Below, in pieces: positions 1 to 8,739 of a stretch of 27,373 bases of DNA (position 1 is its first letter; each line of letters opens with the position of its first letter). Made by a program: the position numbers and the translations under genes. The DNA comes from Chloroflexota bacterium. Lineage in GTDB: Bacteria > Chloroflexota > Anaerolineae > Aggregatilineales > Phototrophicaceae. The notes beneath the pieces are model-generated. The model worked only from the letters and a program-made list of their open reading frames with translations, had not been told where the DNA came from and did no database searches. The DNA lies in assembly GCA_003242205.1 (NCBI GenBank), contig QGUR01000014.1, positions 1 to 27,373 on the forward strand. The letters run 5' to 3'.

Positions 1-5
1 TTGGT

Positions 6-2069
6 TTACTGGTTTGGTGTTTTCAAAGTTGTTGCCGCCCGCGGGGCCGTGAACGGAATGGTGATGGACTCGCCCGCGCCGAGCTGCAACGTGCCGCTCT
101 GAAGCACGTTACCGTCCTCATCCGTGATCGTGTAAGTCTGCGCCGACGTCATCGCCGAGCCGGAATTGGAAACGGTGAAGGACGCGCCACCCGCTTCCAG
201 ACAGACGCCTGTCCCGGTCAGTGAAGGCGGACGCGGCGAGGGCTGAACCGGCACGCCACAAAGCGTGGATACCGTCACCGGAGCGAAATCGGGGCCGCTG
301 AGCGTAATGTCGCCGTTGAAGCCGGTGACAGGGATCGTGATCGAATCGCCCGCGGCAAGCTGGAAGTTACCAGACGTCAGCGTACCGCCTGCCGGGTTGG
401 TCACCGTGTAGCTCGACTGCTGAGGCATGTCGCCGCCGGAATTGGTGATCGTGAAGCTGGCCGAGCCGGTCATGTTGCAAACACCGGCTGCCTGAAGCGA
501 CGGCGCGGGTGGCGGCGGTGGAGGTGGCGGCGGTGGCGTCGGTTGATCAGGCGTGCTGGTTGCCGTTGCCGTCACCGTGGGCAGCGGGAGGCAACGCCCC
601 TGCACCGTCAGGAAGACAAACGGCAGACTGCGGGTGGCATAGGTCAGGTCTATGCGCGCGTTACCCGCGGCGTCGAAATCAATCGACTCGCCTGCGGCAA
701 GCTGGAAACTCTCGGTGCGATCCGGCGAACTCGGCTCGACCACCGTGTACTGGCCGGGGCTGGGCATATCGCCGCCGTTATTGAGGATCGTGAAGCGCGC
801 GCGCAGATCCGGCAGGCAGCGCACGCCCAGAACGATGATCGGATCGTCCGGTTCCGGCGTCGCGGTCAGGGTCGCCGTTGGCGTGTCGGTAGGCGCCGGT
901 GTATCGGTCGCTGTCGACGTAGCGCTGGGCGTGAAGGTGATGGTTGGTATAGGTGTATCGCTGGGTATTGGTGTATCGGTCGCCGTCGGCGTGATCGTCG
1001 GCGTTGGCGTATCGCTTGGCGTCGGCGTGATGGTTGGCGTTAGCGTGATGGTCGGCGTCGGCGTGATGGTTGGCGTTGGCGTGATGGTTGGCGTAAAAGT
1101 CGCCGTGAAGGTCGCCGTAGCCGTTGGCGTATTGGATGGCGTCAGCGTTGGCGGGGTGCACGTTCCGCTTGCCGTCAGGAAAACGTTCGACAGTTGCGAC
1201 GTGCTGTAGGTCACATCAACGCGCGCGTTGCCTGCGTCGATGAAGCTGATGCTGCCACCGGCCCCAAGCTGGAAAGAGTGTGTTTCTGAAGAACCATCAG
1301 GCCGGAAGATCGTGTATTCGCCGGCAGACAGCATATCGCCGCCCCGATTGAAGATGTTGAACTGCGCCTGCAGATCGGACAGGCAGGAAACGCCCAGAAG
1401 AATTTCCGGATCGTCGGCAGTCGCCTGAAGCAACATCAGGCTCATCGGCGCAACATCCGGCAAGAATTCTTCAGTTACCTCAGGCGTCAGCTCCGGCAAT
1501 GCAACGTCGTCTCTGACGTCCTGTAGCTCATCGACTGCTTCCGCTTCGCCCGTCACGTCTGGCAGCGGCTGCGCGGTCTCCTCGACAACCACAGGCTCGT
1601 CCGTCGCCTCGGTCCGCCCGTCGCCGGCGACAGGCTCTTCCGTCTCAAGCGCGCCAGAAGTACCGGTATCGCCCTCCTCTGTACCATCTGTGTCATCCGT
1701 TTCTTCCTGAGACACAGAAGATTCAGAGACTTCCGGCTCGTCGGTAGCTTCTACCGTTATGGTCCGTGAAGCTGCTGGCCTGCTGACCGGAGGCCGGGCA
1801 GTAGGCTCGCCGCTTTCACCGGCGTCAGCATCGTCGTCAATCGAGTCTGAATCGCCGGTGTCTGTCTGATCATTTTGCCGGTTTGGTTCCGGGTTTGCCG
1901 GGGTGGTTTCCGGCGCTGCGAGGTCTTCGACCTGCGCCTCAGGCGTGTCTTCCGGCGGCTGATCGCCGACCAGCGCCAGACCCTGAAGTAGCGGCACGCT
2001 GGCGCACACGAGGAGAAACGCAATACAACTTGCAATCACGAGTGATCGAGACACTGTCTGTCGTGTCAC
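6..2069 (-). CDS. Repetitive surface protein with Thr/Pro-rich linker and four Cys-containing modules
   Basis: A 687-residue protein starting at GTG, with AGGGAG a few bases upstream. Residues about 9-33 form a hydrophobic segment (signal peptide or membrane anchor), followed by a long Glu/Asp/Thr/Pro-rich, probably disordered region to about 220. Four related modules follow, near residues 222-310, 410-500, 522-607 and 615-687. Each shows a G-V-x-C start, a motif like N-x-G-G-D-M, and then F-Q-L-x-A-G-x-S-I. The first three have a second Cys near the end; the fourth ends early and lacks it. Modules 1 and 2 are joined by a Thr/Pro linker with TITPTP repeats, and a run of ten prolines precedes module 3. 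The modules look like beta-sandwich domains with one disulphide. I infer an exported, cell-surface or wall-spanning role; no enzyme motif is seen. The precise family is not recognised. Confidence 0.85.
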   Translation of the reverse strand: MTRQTVSRSLVIASCIAFLLVCASVPLLQGLALVGDQPPEDTPEAQVEDLAAPETTPANPEPNRQNDQTDTGDSDSIDDDADAGESGEPTARPPVSRPAASRTITVEATDEPEVSESSVSQEETDDTDGTEEGDTGTSGALETEEPVAGDGRTEATDEPVVVEETAQPLPDVTGEAEAVDELQDVRDDVALPELTPEVTEEFLPDVAPMSLMLLQATADDPEILLGVSCLSDLQAQFNIFNRGGDMLSAGEYTIFRPDGSSETHSFQLGAGGSISFIDAGNARVDVTYSTSQLSNVFLTASGTCTPPTLTPSNTPTATATFTATFTPTITPTPTITPTPTITLTPTITPTPSDTPTPTITPTATDTPIPSDTPIPTITFTPSATSTATDTPAPTDTPTATLTATPEPDDPIIVLGVRCLPDLRARFTILNNGGDMPSPGQYTVVEPSSPDRTESFQLAAGESIDFDAAGNARIDLTYATRSLPFVFLTVQGRCLPLPTVTATATSTPDQPTPPPPPPPPPPAPSLQAAGVCNMTGSASFTITNSGGDMPQQSSYTVTNPAGGTLTSGNFQLAAGDSITIPVTGFNGDITLSGPDFAPVTVSTLCGVPVQPSPRPPSLTGTGVCLEAGGASFTVSNSGSAMTSAQTYTITDEDGNVLQSGTLQLGAGESITIPFTAPRAATTLKTPNQ
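1027..1098. repeat. 18-bp tandem repeat coding TITPTP units
   Basis: Four consecutive 18-bp units begin at 1027, 1045, 1063 and 1081, each starting GTGATGG on the plus strand. On the coding (minus) strand they give six-residue Thr/Ile/Pro units inside the linker of the surface protein. More diverged units continue on both sides (about 880-1150). Such an array can change copy number by slippage without shifting the frame. Confidence 0.8.
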
Positions 2070-2396
2070 AATAAACTCCCTCTAGTGCTAATAACGGGAG
2101 AATGCGGCTTGAACCATCCGTTAACAGATACGTTGCAACCCTGATTCGAGAACAGCCATTAGCTAATATACTAATACAAGAATTGTGATCTGCACCAGTA
2201 TCCCATATTTCCTATTCGGAGCGCAACAGGCGGAATCCAATTCGGCGGCATAAATGCCGGAACGATCAGGCTGTCGTTTGTGAAGTGAGTCAGGGGATTG
2301 GCGGCAGGCCGGCAAGCCGCGCCTGATCGCCGCAAGAATGGATGAAAATTACTACTTAGTGGCCGTTACATGCAGCGCAATTGAGCGCAGGCAAGG
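2070..2396. other. Intergenic stretch without a supported gene
   Basis: No convincing coding sequence or RNA gene is seen between the cupin stop and the surface-protein start. The part near 2158-2190 is AT-rich and contains the perfect palindrome ATTAGCTAAT (2158-2167) next to ATATACTAAT, a plausible place for the minus-strand promoter of the surface-protein gene. I could not fix a -35/-10 pair. Confidence 0.4.
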
Positions 2397-2915
2397 TCAT
2401 GCCGGCGGCTTCCAGTGTTCCAGCACCGGCCCCTGGTCGCCATAGACGGGATCGGTTGCCGGAAGCGGCGTTTCACGAATATTGAACAGGACACGCGGGC
2501 GTTCGCCCGGATCCCCACGGCACAGATCCCACGTTTGCCCGGCGGGATAGGCCCCGACGACACGAAAATCTGCCGAAGCGCCACGATTGCAATGGCCAAC
2601 ACCGGCAGGTATGACGACGACATCGCCCGCCGCGACCTCAAACGTCTGCCCGCCTTCGCCGCCGAACTGAATCGACGCGAAACCGGACACAACGCCCAGC
2701 ACTTCGTGCGCCGTGCTGTGATAATGGTGGTAGCTGTAGACGCCATTAACCCAGATGCCACCCCAGCCATTGCGCTGAAATAACGCCCGGCAGGCTTGTG
2801 TCATAACGCCAGCGGCAGGAAGCGCAGCGCGATAGACAAGCAGCGGCAGGTCGGGATTATTGGGAATGCGCCCGTCATCGCTGAACATGTACGTCTGAAC
2901 GTCGATACCGGCCAT
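2397..2915 (-). CDS. Cupin-fold protein (YjlB-like)
   Basis: Encodes 172 residues from the ATG at 2915, chosen because GGAG lies six bases upstream; a TTG at 2927 would add four residues but has no better ribosome site. The core has the two cupin motifs. Motif 1 is Y-H-H-Y-H-S-T-A-H-E followed by V-L-G-V-V-S-G, supplying the His/His/Glu metal ligands. Motif 2 is D-V-V-V-I-P-A-G-V-G-H. The W-x-N-G-V-Y-x-Y-H-H-Y-H-S-T-A-H-E pattern resembles the Bacillus YjlB-type cupins, whose substrate is not known to me. There is no signal peptide, so it is probably cytoplasmic. It appears to be a single gene, divergent from the kinase gene. Confidence 0.85.
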   Translation of the reverse strand: MAGIDVQTYMFSDDGRIPNNPDLPLLVYRAALPAAGVMTQACRALFQRNGWGGIWVNGVYSYHHYHSTAHEVLGVVSGFASIQFGGEGGQTFEVAAGDVVVIPAGVGHCNRGASADFRVVGAYPAGQTWDLCRGDPGERPRVLFNIRETPLPATDPVYGDQGPVLEHWKPPA

Positions 2916-3045
2916 CCTGCGCTCCAAAAATCAACTTCATGGGGCGAAAAAGCACGAGGTCGCCGCTACCCGGCAAGGCAACGGCTCAACTACCCCGCTA
3001 CATCATAACTCGTCCAGAAGCATACCGTATCACAGCACGGATGAC

Positions 3046-3074
3046 TTGATGAATGCGCGAGAGTTACGTAACAT
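3046..3074 (+). promoter_or_regulatory. Candidate promoter with palindrome upstream of the kinase gene
   Basis: TTGATG (3046-3051), a 17-base spacer and TAACAT (3069-3074) form a plausible sigma-70-type promoter. The perfect 10-bp palindrome GTTACGTAAC (3063-3072) overlaps the -10 element and could be an operator. This is pattern inference only. Confidence 0.4.
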
Positions 3075-3106
3075 AAATTTATTCAAGACAAATAAAAGGC
3101 ATTGGC

Positions 3107-5896
3107 ATGCATGACCTGAGTGGCCGGGTGATCAATGGCTACGAACTGCGCGAGCGCATCGGCAGTGGTGCTTTTGGCGTGGTCTATCGCGCGTACCAAC
3201 CGGCCCTGCACCGCGACATCGCCCTCAAGCTCATCGTGCCTGCTGTCTCCGGCCAGCCCGAATTTGTCGAACGGTTCGATTCCGAAGCGCTGACCATCGC
3301 CCGGCTGGAGCACCCGTATATCGTGCCACTGTTCGACTACTGGCGCGACGATACCGGCGCATATCTGGCAATGCGCTGGCTACGCGGCGGCAGTCTGAGA
3401 CAGGCGCTGCGCCACGGCGCGCTCGACAATGAAACCGTCACCCGTATTGTCGATCAGATCGGCTCAGCGCTTGCGGCCGCACATCGCCGGGGCATCGTGC
3501 ACCGCGATATCAAACCCGACAATATCCTGCTCGATGACGATGGCAACGCCTACCTGACCGACTTCGGCATCGCCATCGAGGTCAACAGCGCCGAAAACCG
3601 CGAAACCGACGAACTGGTCGGCTCGGCAGCCTACATGTCGCCCGAACAGATTTCAGGCGACAGAGTGACGATCCGAAGCGACATCTACAGTTTTGGCATT
3701 GTGCTGTTCGAAATGCTGACAGGCCGGCACCCGTTCGCGCAGGAGCAAACGTTCGACATCCTCCACCGCCAGCTAACACAGCCCGTTCCGCCCCTGTACG
3801 AAAGCCGCCCCGACCTGCCCGACGCGCTGGACGACGTGATTCAGCGCGCCACGGCCAAAGACCCGGCCGCCCGCTATCCCGACGCGCTGAGCTTCGCAGT
3901 CGCCGTCCATCACTACCTCTCTGGCGACGCAGACGCGCGCACCGCCAGCGCCAGAGTCTATGCGAAAAGCGCAGTGCTGCCGCATCGCGCGCGGCGGTTG
4001 ATCGGCCGCGATACGCTACGCGCACAGGTCAACCGGCTGCTGGGCGAGCATGAGCGTGTGCTGCTCCACGGTTTCGGCGGGATCGGCAAGACGGCGCTGG
4101 CGGCAGCGGTGGCCTCAGACCAGCTTGACACGAGGGAAACCGCGGTTCTCTGGCTGGAAGCAGGCTCCAGTCAGGCAAGCAGCCTGCTGGAGAGCATTGC
4201 CCATGCCCTCGGCGAAGGCAAGGCGATCATCGGCAAAAGCAGGCAGGAACGCATGGGCATCGTTCGGGAGATTCTTGCCGACCGCCCGTTGCTGCTGGTT
4301 CTCGACAACGTATGGAACGATCAGGCTCTGTTTGAAACCTTACAGGCCGTGCCGGAGACGATGCCGGTGCTGATCACGTCGCGCCATGCCATTCCCATCG
4401 AAGGCAGCCTGATCGACGTTGGCACGCTGGCCCCAAATCAGGCGCTGGAACTGCTCGGCTATTATGCGGGCAAACGCTATGCCGGTTCGCATGAAGCGCG
4501 CGCTTTATGCCGGAAGCTCGGCTATCACACCTTCGCGCTGGAAATCGCGGGCAAAAATCTGAAAGCAGACCAGCAATTGACGCCAGCCCGATTGATCGCC
4601 CGTTTGGCTGACGCGCCGCATGACCTGCGCGTCCCCGGAAGCTATGCGATTGTTGGCCGCGAGAGCGTGAAGGATCTGCTCGACGCCAGCATTTGCGAGC
4701 TGGACGACGCTGACCGAAGGATCTTCATGGCGATGGGTGGCCTGTTCGCGCCCAAGGCGTCGCTGGAACTGCTGGCGCTGGCGTTGAACGACGACCTGAG
4801 TCGCGTCGAGCAATCCGTCGTCACGCTGCAACAGCGTGGGCTTGCCACGCTGGTCTATGAACACGGTCCTGAGCATTATCGCCTGCACGACCTGACCTAC
4901 AGTTATGCCCGCGCGTTCTACCGCACGCAGCACGATACGCATGCGCCTGCCATTAACGCCGCGCTGCGCTACGTCGAACGCTACAGCGAAGATCATGACC
5001 GGCTCGATTTCGAACTGGAGAACATTCTGGCGGCGGCGCGCGTAGCCTATGACTGCGGCGACCCTGACACGCTGATTCAGATCATGAACACGCTCGCCGT
5101 GAGCGGCGGTTACTTCGCCGCGCGTGGCCACAACGCGCACTCGCTCGACATGCTCAGGCTGGCTATCGACGCCGCGCTCGAACGGGAAGACATCCGGGCG
5201 GCGCACTTCCTCCTGAGCAAGCTGGGCAATACGTATGCCAACCTCATGGGCGATCTTGAGCGCGCACTAGACGCCTACCGGCAGGCAGCGCGGCTGGCCG
5301 TTCTTATGAACGACCGCAGCCGTGAAGCGCTGCTCCTGAGCGCCATTGGCACGGTCCGCGCCCGTCAGGGAGCCACCGACGCAGCCAGCTATCTGCAATC
5401 GGCCTACGAACTGGCGCGCGCTGAAGGCGACGACGAGGCGCTGAGCCAGATTCTGGAGCATCTCGGCTATCAGGCGGCCCTGCGCGAGGATTACGCCGCC
5501 GCCCGCGCCTATTATCGGGAATCGCTGGAAGTCGCCGCGCGTCTGGACAGCATCGAGCGGCAATTCTTCGCTTTGTCGAATCTGGGCGCGGCCGAACAGG
5601 CGCTGGGCAACTATGGCGCGGCGCTCGACCTGAACCGCAAAGCGCTGGCGATCGCCCAGTCGCGTGACGAGCAATTGTGGATGGGCTACGCGCTTGAATG
5701 CATCGGTGAAGCCCTGCACGGGTTGGGCGACCGGGAGCAGGCGCAGCACGCCTTCGACGAAGCGCTTGCGCTTTTCTGCCGGATAGGCGCTCTGGTGCGC
5801 GCGCAGGCACTGACGCGCATCATGAAGGCCGGAAACTATTCGATCGCACACGATTGTCTGGAAAAGGAAGGCCCCGCTGATGAAGTATTTGCCTAA
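3107..5896 (+). CDS. Ser/Thr protein kinase fused to STAND (NB-ARC-like) ATPase and TPR repeats
   Basis: A 929-residue, three-part signalling protein. Residues about 12-270 are a Hanks-type kinase: glycine loop GSGAFG (19-24), catalytic Lys41 in IALKLI, HRDIKPDN (132-139), DFG (152-154) and a YMSPEQ activation-segment end, so it looks catalytically intact. Residues about 295-560 are a STAND NTPase: Walker A GFGGIGKT (322-329), Walker B LLLVLDN (Asp about 400), a sensor-like LITSR and a FALEIAG segment in the place of the GLPLAL motif. Residues about 690-905 are TPR-like helical pairs rich in Ala/Leu/Tyr (A-Y-Y-R-E-S-L-E). No membrane segment is seen, so it should be cytoplasmic. STAND proteins of this kind normally sense a ligand through the repeats and switch by nucleotide exchange; the target here is unknown. 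Its end overlaps the subtilase gene by 17 bases, which implies translational coupling. AAAAGG lies about eight bases before the ATG. Confidence 0.92.
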   Translation: MHDLSGRVINGYELRERIGSGAFGVVYRAYQPALHRDIALKLIVPAVSGQPEFVERFDSEALTIARLEHPYIVPLFDYWRDDTGAYLAMRWLRGGSLRQALRHGALDNETVTRIVDQIGSALAAAHRRGIVHRDIKPDNILLDDDGNAYLTDFGIAIEVNSAENRETDELVGSAAYMSPEQISGDRVTIRSDIYSFGIVLFEMLTGRHPFAQEQTFDILHRQLTQPVPPLYESRPDLPDALDDVIQRATAKDPAARYPDALSFAVAVHHYLSGDADARTASARVYAKSAVLPHRARRLIGRDTLRAQVNRLLGEHERVLLHGFGGIGKTALAAAVASDQLDTRETAVLWLEAGSSQASSLLESIAHALGEGKAIIGKSRQERMGIVREILADRPLLLVLDNVWNDQALFETLQAVPETMPVLITSRHAIPIEGSLIDVGTLAPNQALELLGYYAGKRYAGSHEARALCRKLGYHTFALEIAGKNLKADQQLTPARLIARLADAPHDLRVPGSYAIVGRESVKDLLDASICELDDADRRIFMAMGGLFAPKASLELLALALNDDLSRVEQSVVTLQQRGLATLVYEHGPEHYRLHDLTYSYARAFYRTQHDTHAPAINAALRYVERYSEDHDRLDFELENILAAARVAYDCGDPDTLIQIMNTLAVSGGYFAARGHNAHSLDMLRLAIDAALEREDIRAAHFLLSKLGNTYANLMGDLERALDAYRQAARLAVLMNDRSREALLLSAIGTVRARQGATDAASYLQSAYELARAEGDDEALSQILEHLGYQAALREDYAAARAYYRESLEVAARLDSIERQFFALSNLGAAEQALGNYGAALDLNRKALAIAQSRDEQLWMGYALECIGEALHGLGDREQAQHAFDEALALFCRIGALVRAQALTRIMKAGNYSIAHDCLEKEGPADEVFA

Positions 5897-7088
5897 GCAG
5901 TTGGCCGGTCTGGGGGTTGTCATACTTGGGTTAATCGCCATCGGTAGCGTGTCCGCCTACCAGTGTGATTGTGAGCAGGCATTCCAGAACTGCGCCGTCC
6001 CGATCACGACGCTCAATGGTCAGGGCTTCTCCGTGTCTGGCGTGAGCGGCGGGTTAAGTTTGGACGACCCGCGGACCTTCCGGCAGGCGGAGGAAGTGAC
6101 CGACCCGGCCCTCTTGTTCCACAATGCGGGAACCCACAACGATGCCGTTGCCATTCTGGTGATCGACGATTTCGGCCAGACCGGCTCCTACAAAATCCCG
6201 GAAACAGTCTATGCGCTGCATGACCAGACACAGCTTGAAGATGCCTACCGCGACGGCACGCTGAGTCACGGCGCGCTGGTTTTTAACCATTTCAACGCGC
6301 TGTTGAAAGGGGCTCTGGACGACGCCGGGTTTGACCCGTATCCGAATGAGGAGTCGGTGGAATGGAGCGACGGCAGCGCGCGCATCGGCGTCTTTGTGGT
6401 CGACGCGCTTGATTACGCCGCGCCGGTGCCGACGAACGATGTGGCCACGACAACCGCGAATGTGATCCGGGATCTGAGAGGCAACGGCTATAGCCACTTC
6501 GTGCTCAACATGAGCTTCGCCGTTCTGCCATGCAGCATTGCCAATGGCTACGCCGATTACGCCGGGCCGCAACTATCGTTTGAGGCATACGCAGCGCAGG
6601 TGAGCGCTGCAACCGGGCTTTCCTACGCGCAGCTCATCACACCCGCCGAAAGCCTGCTTTATCCCGACCCGCTGCACGTGCTACTGGTTCAGTGCGATGA
6701 CAGCAACAAAACCCCTCATACTTTCAGGCAGAGCGCCATGCAGGCCGAGCCAATCCCGGTTGAACCGCCAGACGGCGTGCGCCGGGTATGGGGAGTGATC
6801 GATTCGCCGTGCGAAACGGAACAGCAGCGTGTGGATTATGTCGGTTCAGCCGGCAACTCCGGTCTGCCATACCCGTTTTTCCCGGCGGCCTGGAACCCGG
6901 TGACAAGCGTGAGCGCCGACGACGCAGACGGCAATCTCTCGTTCTACTCTAATTACAACGCCGACAGCAGCCGTCCCGGCGGCTGGTTCGTGCTGACCGA
7001 TGAAGACGGCAATACGATCTTCTATCGCGGCACGTCCTTTTCGGGGCCGGTGCAGGCCGTCTGCATGGCGTTGGATATTTACTGTTAG
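5880..7088 (+). CDS. Exported subtilisin-like (S8 family) serine protease
   Basis: Encodes 402 residues starting inside the end of the kinase gene, with AGGAAGG eight bases before the ATG. Residues 1-26 are a clear signal peptide ending V-S-A, followed by a Cys-rich start (Y-Q-C-D-C, then N-C). The subtilase core can be read: Asp96 or Asp97 in VIDDFG, His130 in S-H-G, the oxyanion-hole Asn326 in GSAGNSG, and the nucleophile Ser386 in GTSFSGP close to the C-terminus. Spacing and order (Asp-His-Asn-Ser) fit family S8, although overall similarity to classic subtilisins appears low. There is no obvious long propeptide or membrane anchor. The coupling to a cytoplasmic kinase-STAND protein is unusual, since the protease should act outside the membrane. 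It converges with the copper operon, with only six bases between the stops. Confidence 0.82.
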   Translation: MKYLPKQLAGLGVVILGLIAIGSVSAYQCDCEQAFQNCAVPITTLNGQGFSVSGVSGGLSLDDPRTFRQAEEVTDPALLFHNAGTHNDAVAILVIDDFGQTGSYKIPETVYALHDQTQLEDAYRDGTLSHGALVFNHFNALLKGALDDAGFDPYPNEESVEWSDGSARIGVFVVDALDYAAPVPTNDVATTTANVIRDLRGNGYSHFVLNMSFAVLPCSIANGYADYAGPQLSFEAYAAQVSAATGLSYAQLITPAESLLYPDPLHVLLVQCDDSNKTPHTFRQSAMQAEPIPVEPPDGVRRVWGVIDSPCETEQQRVDYVGSAGNSGLPYPFFPAAWNPVTSVSADDADGNLSFYSNYNADSSRPGGWFVLTDEDGNTIFYRGTSFSGPVQAVCMALDIYC

Positions 7089-7094
7089 CCGGCG

Positions 7095-8054
7095 CTAGTG
7101 GTGGCCGGAAGCGCCCATGTCCATCATGGGTTCTTCCGGCTCCCTCACAGGAACCTGCAGGGGCGTTTCACCGGCGTGGCTGAACTCCAGCGTCAGGTCA
7201 AGCGTCTCTCCCGCCATGAGCGGTTCGTTCAAGCCGATCAGCATGACGTGCAGCCCACCGGGTTGCAGCAGCGCTACACCGCCCGCAGGCACGCGAATGC
7301 CGCCTTCGACCGGACGCATACGCATCACGTCGTTGTCGTCCAGCGTCATTTCATGCAACTCGACCGCCATGGCCGCGTCGCTCGCCGCAGCCACGATGCG
7401 TTCTTCGAACGGCGTCAGATTGACGACCAACCCATAGGCAGCGCTGTTCGGCATTCCCGCGCCCGCCGGCCTCGCCCAGGCATCGAGCACATGCACGCCC
7501 TCACAGGCCTCCGGCCACGCCGCGACCACGGCTTCCGGCGTCGCCTCGGCTTCAGACATCTCACCGGCGGGCGGCAGCTCTGCCGGGCCGTCCATCGCAG
7601 TAACGTCCACTATCGGCACGGAGACCACGACCTCACCCTGACGCTCGAACTGAAGCGTGAGATCAAACGATTCACCGGCCAACAGCGGCTGCGTCAGACC
7701 GATGAGCATCATGTGCAGTCCGCCCGGTTCCAGCGACAGATAACCGCGTGGAGGAACGACGAACCCAACTTCAACCGGGTGCATCTGCATCATGTCGCCG
7801 TCACCCAACCGGGTTTCATGCAACTCGACCACTTCGGCAACAGTGGACGTCACGCCAGTCAGTGTATCAGCCTCATCGCCGAGATTGACAAGCAGGCCAA
7901 ATACCGCGCCGTTGGGAGCGCCGCCCGGCGACGAACGCGCCCACGCCTGAAGCAGGAGCGTGGCGTCGCAATCCGCGCCGTCCTGCGCCAGCGCAGCCAG
8001 CGGCGACAGGGCAAAGAGAACAGCCGCCAGAAGAAAGGCAACTTTTCCCGGCAT
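7095..8054 (-). CDS. Tandem PCu(A)C copper chaperone
   Basis: A 319-residue exported protein with two copies of the PCuAC (DUF461) periplasmic copper chaperone domain. The start is the ATG at 8054, directly before a signal peptide (M-P-G-K-V-A-F-L-L) that ends in A-L-A-Q, with AAAGG upstream; reading further upstream would bury the signal peptide. Each domain has the family's Cu(I) ligand pattern: V-E-L-H-E, then M-x-M about ten residues on, then G-G-L-H-x-M-L-I-G-L. In both copies the two His and the Met residues are kept. Single-domain family members deliver Cu(I) to the CuA site of cytochrome oxidase together with Sco1; a tandem copy should bind two coppers. It is the last gene of the minus-strand operon, 25 bases after the sco stop. 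Confidence 0.9.
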   Translation of the reverse strand: MPGKVAFLLAAVLFALSPLAALAQDGADCDATLLLQAWARSSPGGAPNGAVFGLLVNLGDEADTLTGVTSTVAEVVELHETRLGDGDMMQMHPVEVGFVVPPRGYLSLEPGGLHMMLIGLTQPLLAGESFDLTLQFERQGEVVVSVPIVDVTAMDGPAELPPAGEMSEAEATPEAVVAAWPEACEGVHVLDAWARPAGAGMPNSAAYGLVVNLTPFEERIVAAASDAAMAVELHEMTLDDNDVMRMRPVEGGIRVPAGGVALLQPGGLHVMLIGLNEPLMAGETLDLTLEFSHAGETPLQVPVREPEEPMMDMGASGHH

Positions 8055-8079
8055 GATGAAGCACCTTTCGACGAACAGA

Positions 8080-8739
8080 TCACACAGTTTCAAGAATAAG
8101 TTCGAGGTCGTGAACGATGTCCCGGTAATCGGTTCCGTAGAGATATTGAGCCTGCAAACGCCCATCCGGGCCGATCAGGAAAACCGACGCCGTGTGGTCG
8201 ATCAGATAGGATAATGCCGACTCCCCCAGTTGCCGTCGCTGCGCCGTCACGCCAAATTCTGCCATTAGCTGTTTCAGAGCTTCGCCGTCGTCGCGCAGCG
8301 CGATGAAATCCTGATGGAAGGATTCGATATAGAGTCTGAGGTTTTCAAGCGTGTCGCGCTCCGGGTCAACGGTGACAAATAAAACCCGCAGCCGGTCGCT
8401 TGGTTCACCCAGCGCCTTGTACACGCGCAGCAGTTCGGCAAAAGTCGTCGGGCAAAAGTCGGGGCAAGCGCGATAGCCGAAGTAAACCAGCAACGCCTCG
8501 CCGCGATGCTCGCTCAGCCGAAACGGCTCGCCCGTTGTCGACATCAGGCTGAAATCCGATAGCACGCGCGGCGGGTCGAAAACAGCTCCATGCAGTTCAT
8601 CGAGATAATCCGGTTCGGATCGCACTTCGGGCGTGCTCTGACACCCGCTTAGCAGGGCGACGGACAACAGGAGAACGCAGACAAAATTTTTGAACACGGT
8701 TTGCCAGATCCTTGTTCTGAAACAGCCGGAATCAGGCAT
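8080..8739 (-). CDS. Sco1/SenC-family copper chaperone lipoprotein
   Basis: Encodes 219 residues with a lipoprotein signal (hydrophobic stretch then L-L-S-G-C), so it should be lipid-anchored outside the cytoplasmic membrane. The thioredoxin-like fold carries the copper-binding C-P-D-F-C-P motif (CxxxC) in F-G-Y-R-A-C-P-D-F-C-P-T-T, followed by V-T-V-D-P-E-R-D-T and the third ligand His in D-H-T-A-S-V-F-L-I. All Sco ligands are present. Sco proteins metallate or reduce the CuA centre of cytochrome c oxidase subunit II. The ATG at 8739 overlaps the upstream gene by eight bases; a GTG at 8697, closer to the signal peptide, with AAGGA upstream, is an alternative start. It sits between the cupredoxin-like and PCuAC genes, which supports a copper-delivery operon. 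Confidence 0.93.
   Translation of the reverse strand: MPDSGCFRTRIWQTVFKNFVCVLLLSVALLSGCQSTPEVRSEPDYLDELHGAVFDPPRVLSDFSLMSTTGEPFRLSEHRGEALLVYFGYRACPDFCPTTFAELLRVYKALGEPSDRLRVLFVTVDPERDTLENLRLYIESFHQDFIALRDDGEALKQLMAEFGVTAQRRQLGESALSYLIDHTASVFLIGPDGRLQAQYLYGTDYRDIVHDLELILETV

Noticed and set aside
1027..1098. Regular short repeats as a possible CRISPR array
   Set aside because: The units are contiguous 18-mers without spacers and lie inside a coding frame.
652..1209. Long plus-strand frame rich in Val/Gly (repeated V-G-V-G-V-M)
   Set aside because: It is the antisense of the Thr/Pro linker repeats. The repeat keeps all frames open, and the minus-strand frame has the signal peptide, modules and ribosome site.
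4505..5206. Long minus-strand frames under the kinase-STAND gene
   Set aside because: They are mirror frames of a GC-rich coding region and show no recognisable domain, while the plus strand has continuous motifs.
5880..7088. Subtilase as an inactive pseudo-protease
   Set aside because: Asp, His, the oxyanion-hole Asn and the GTSxSGP Ser are all present in the right order.
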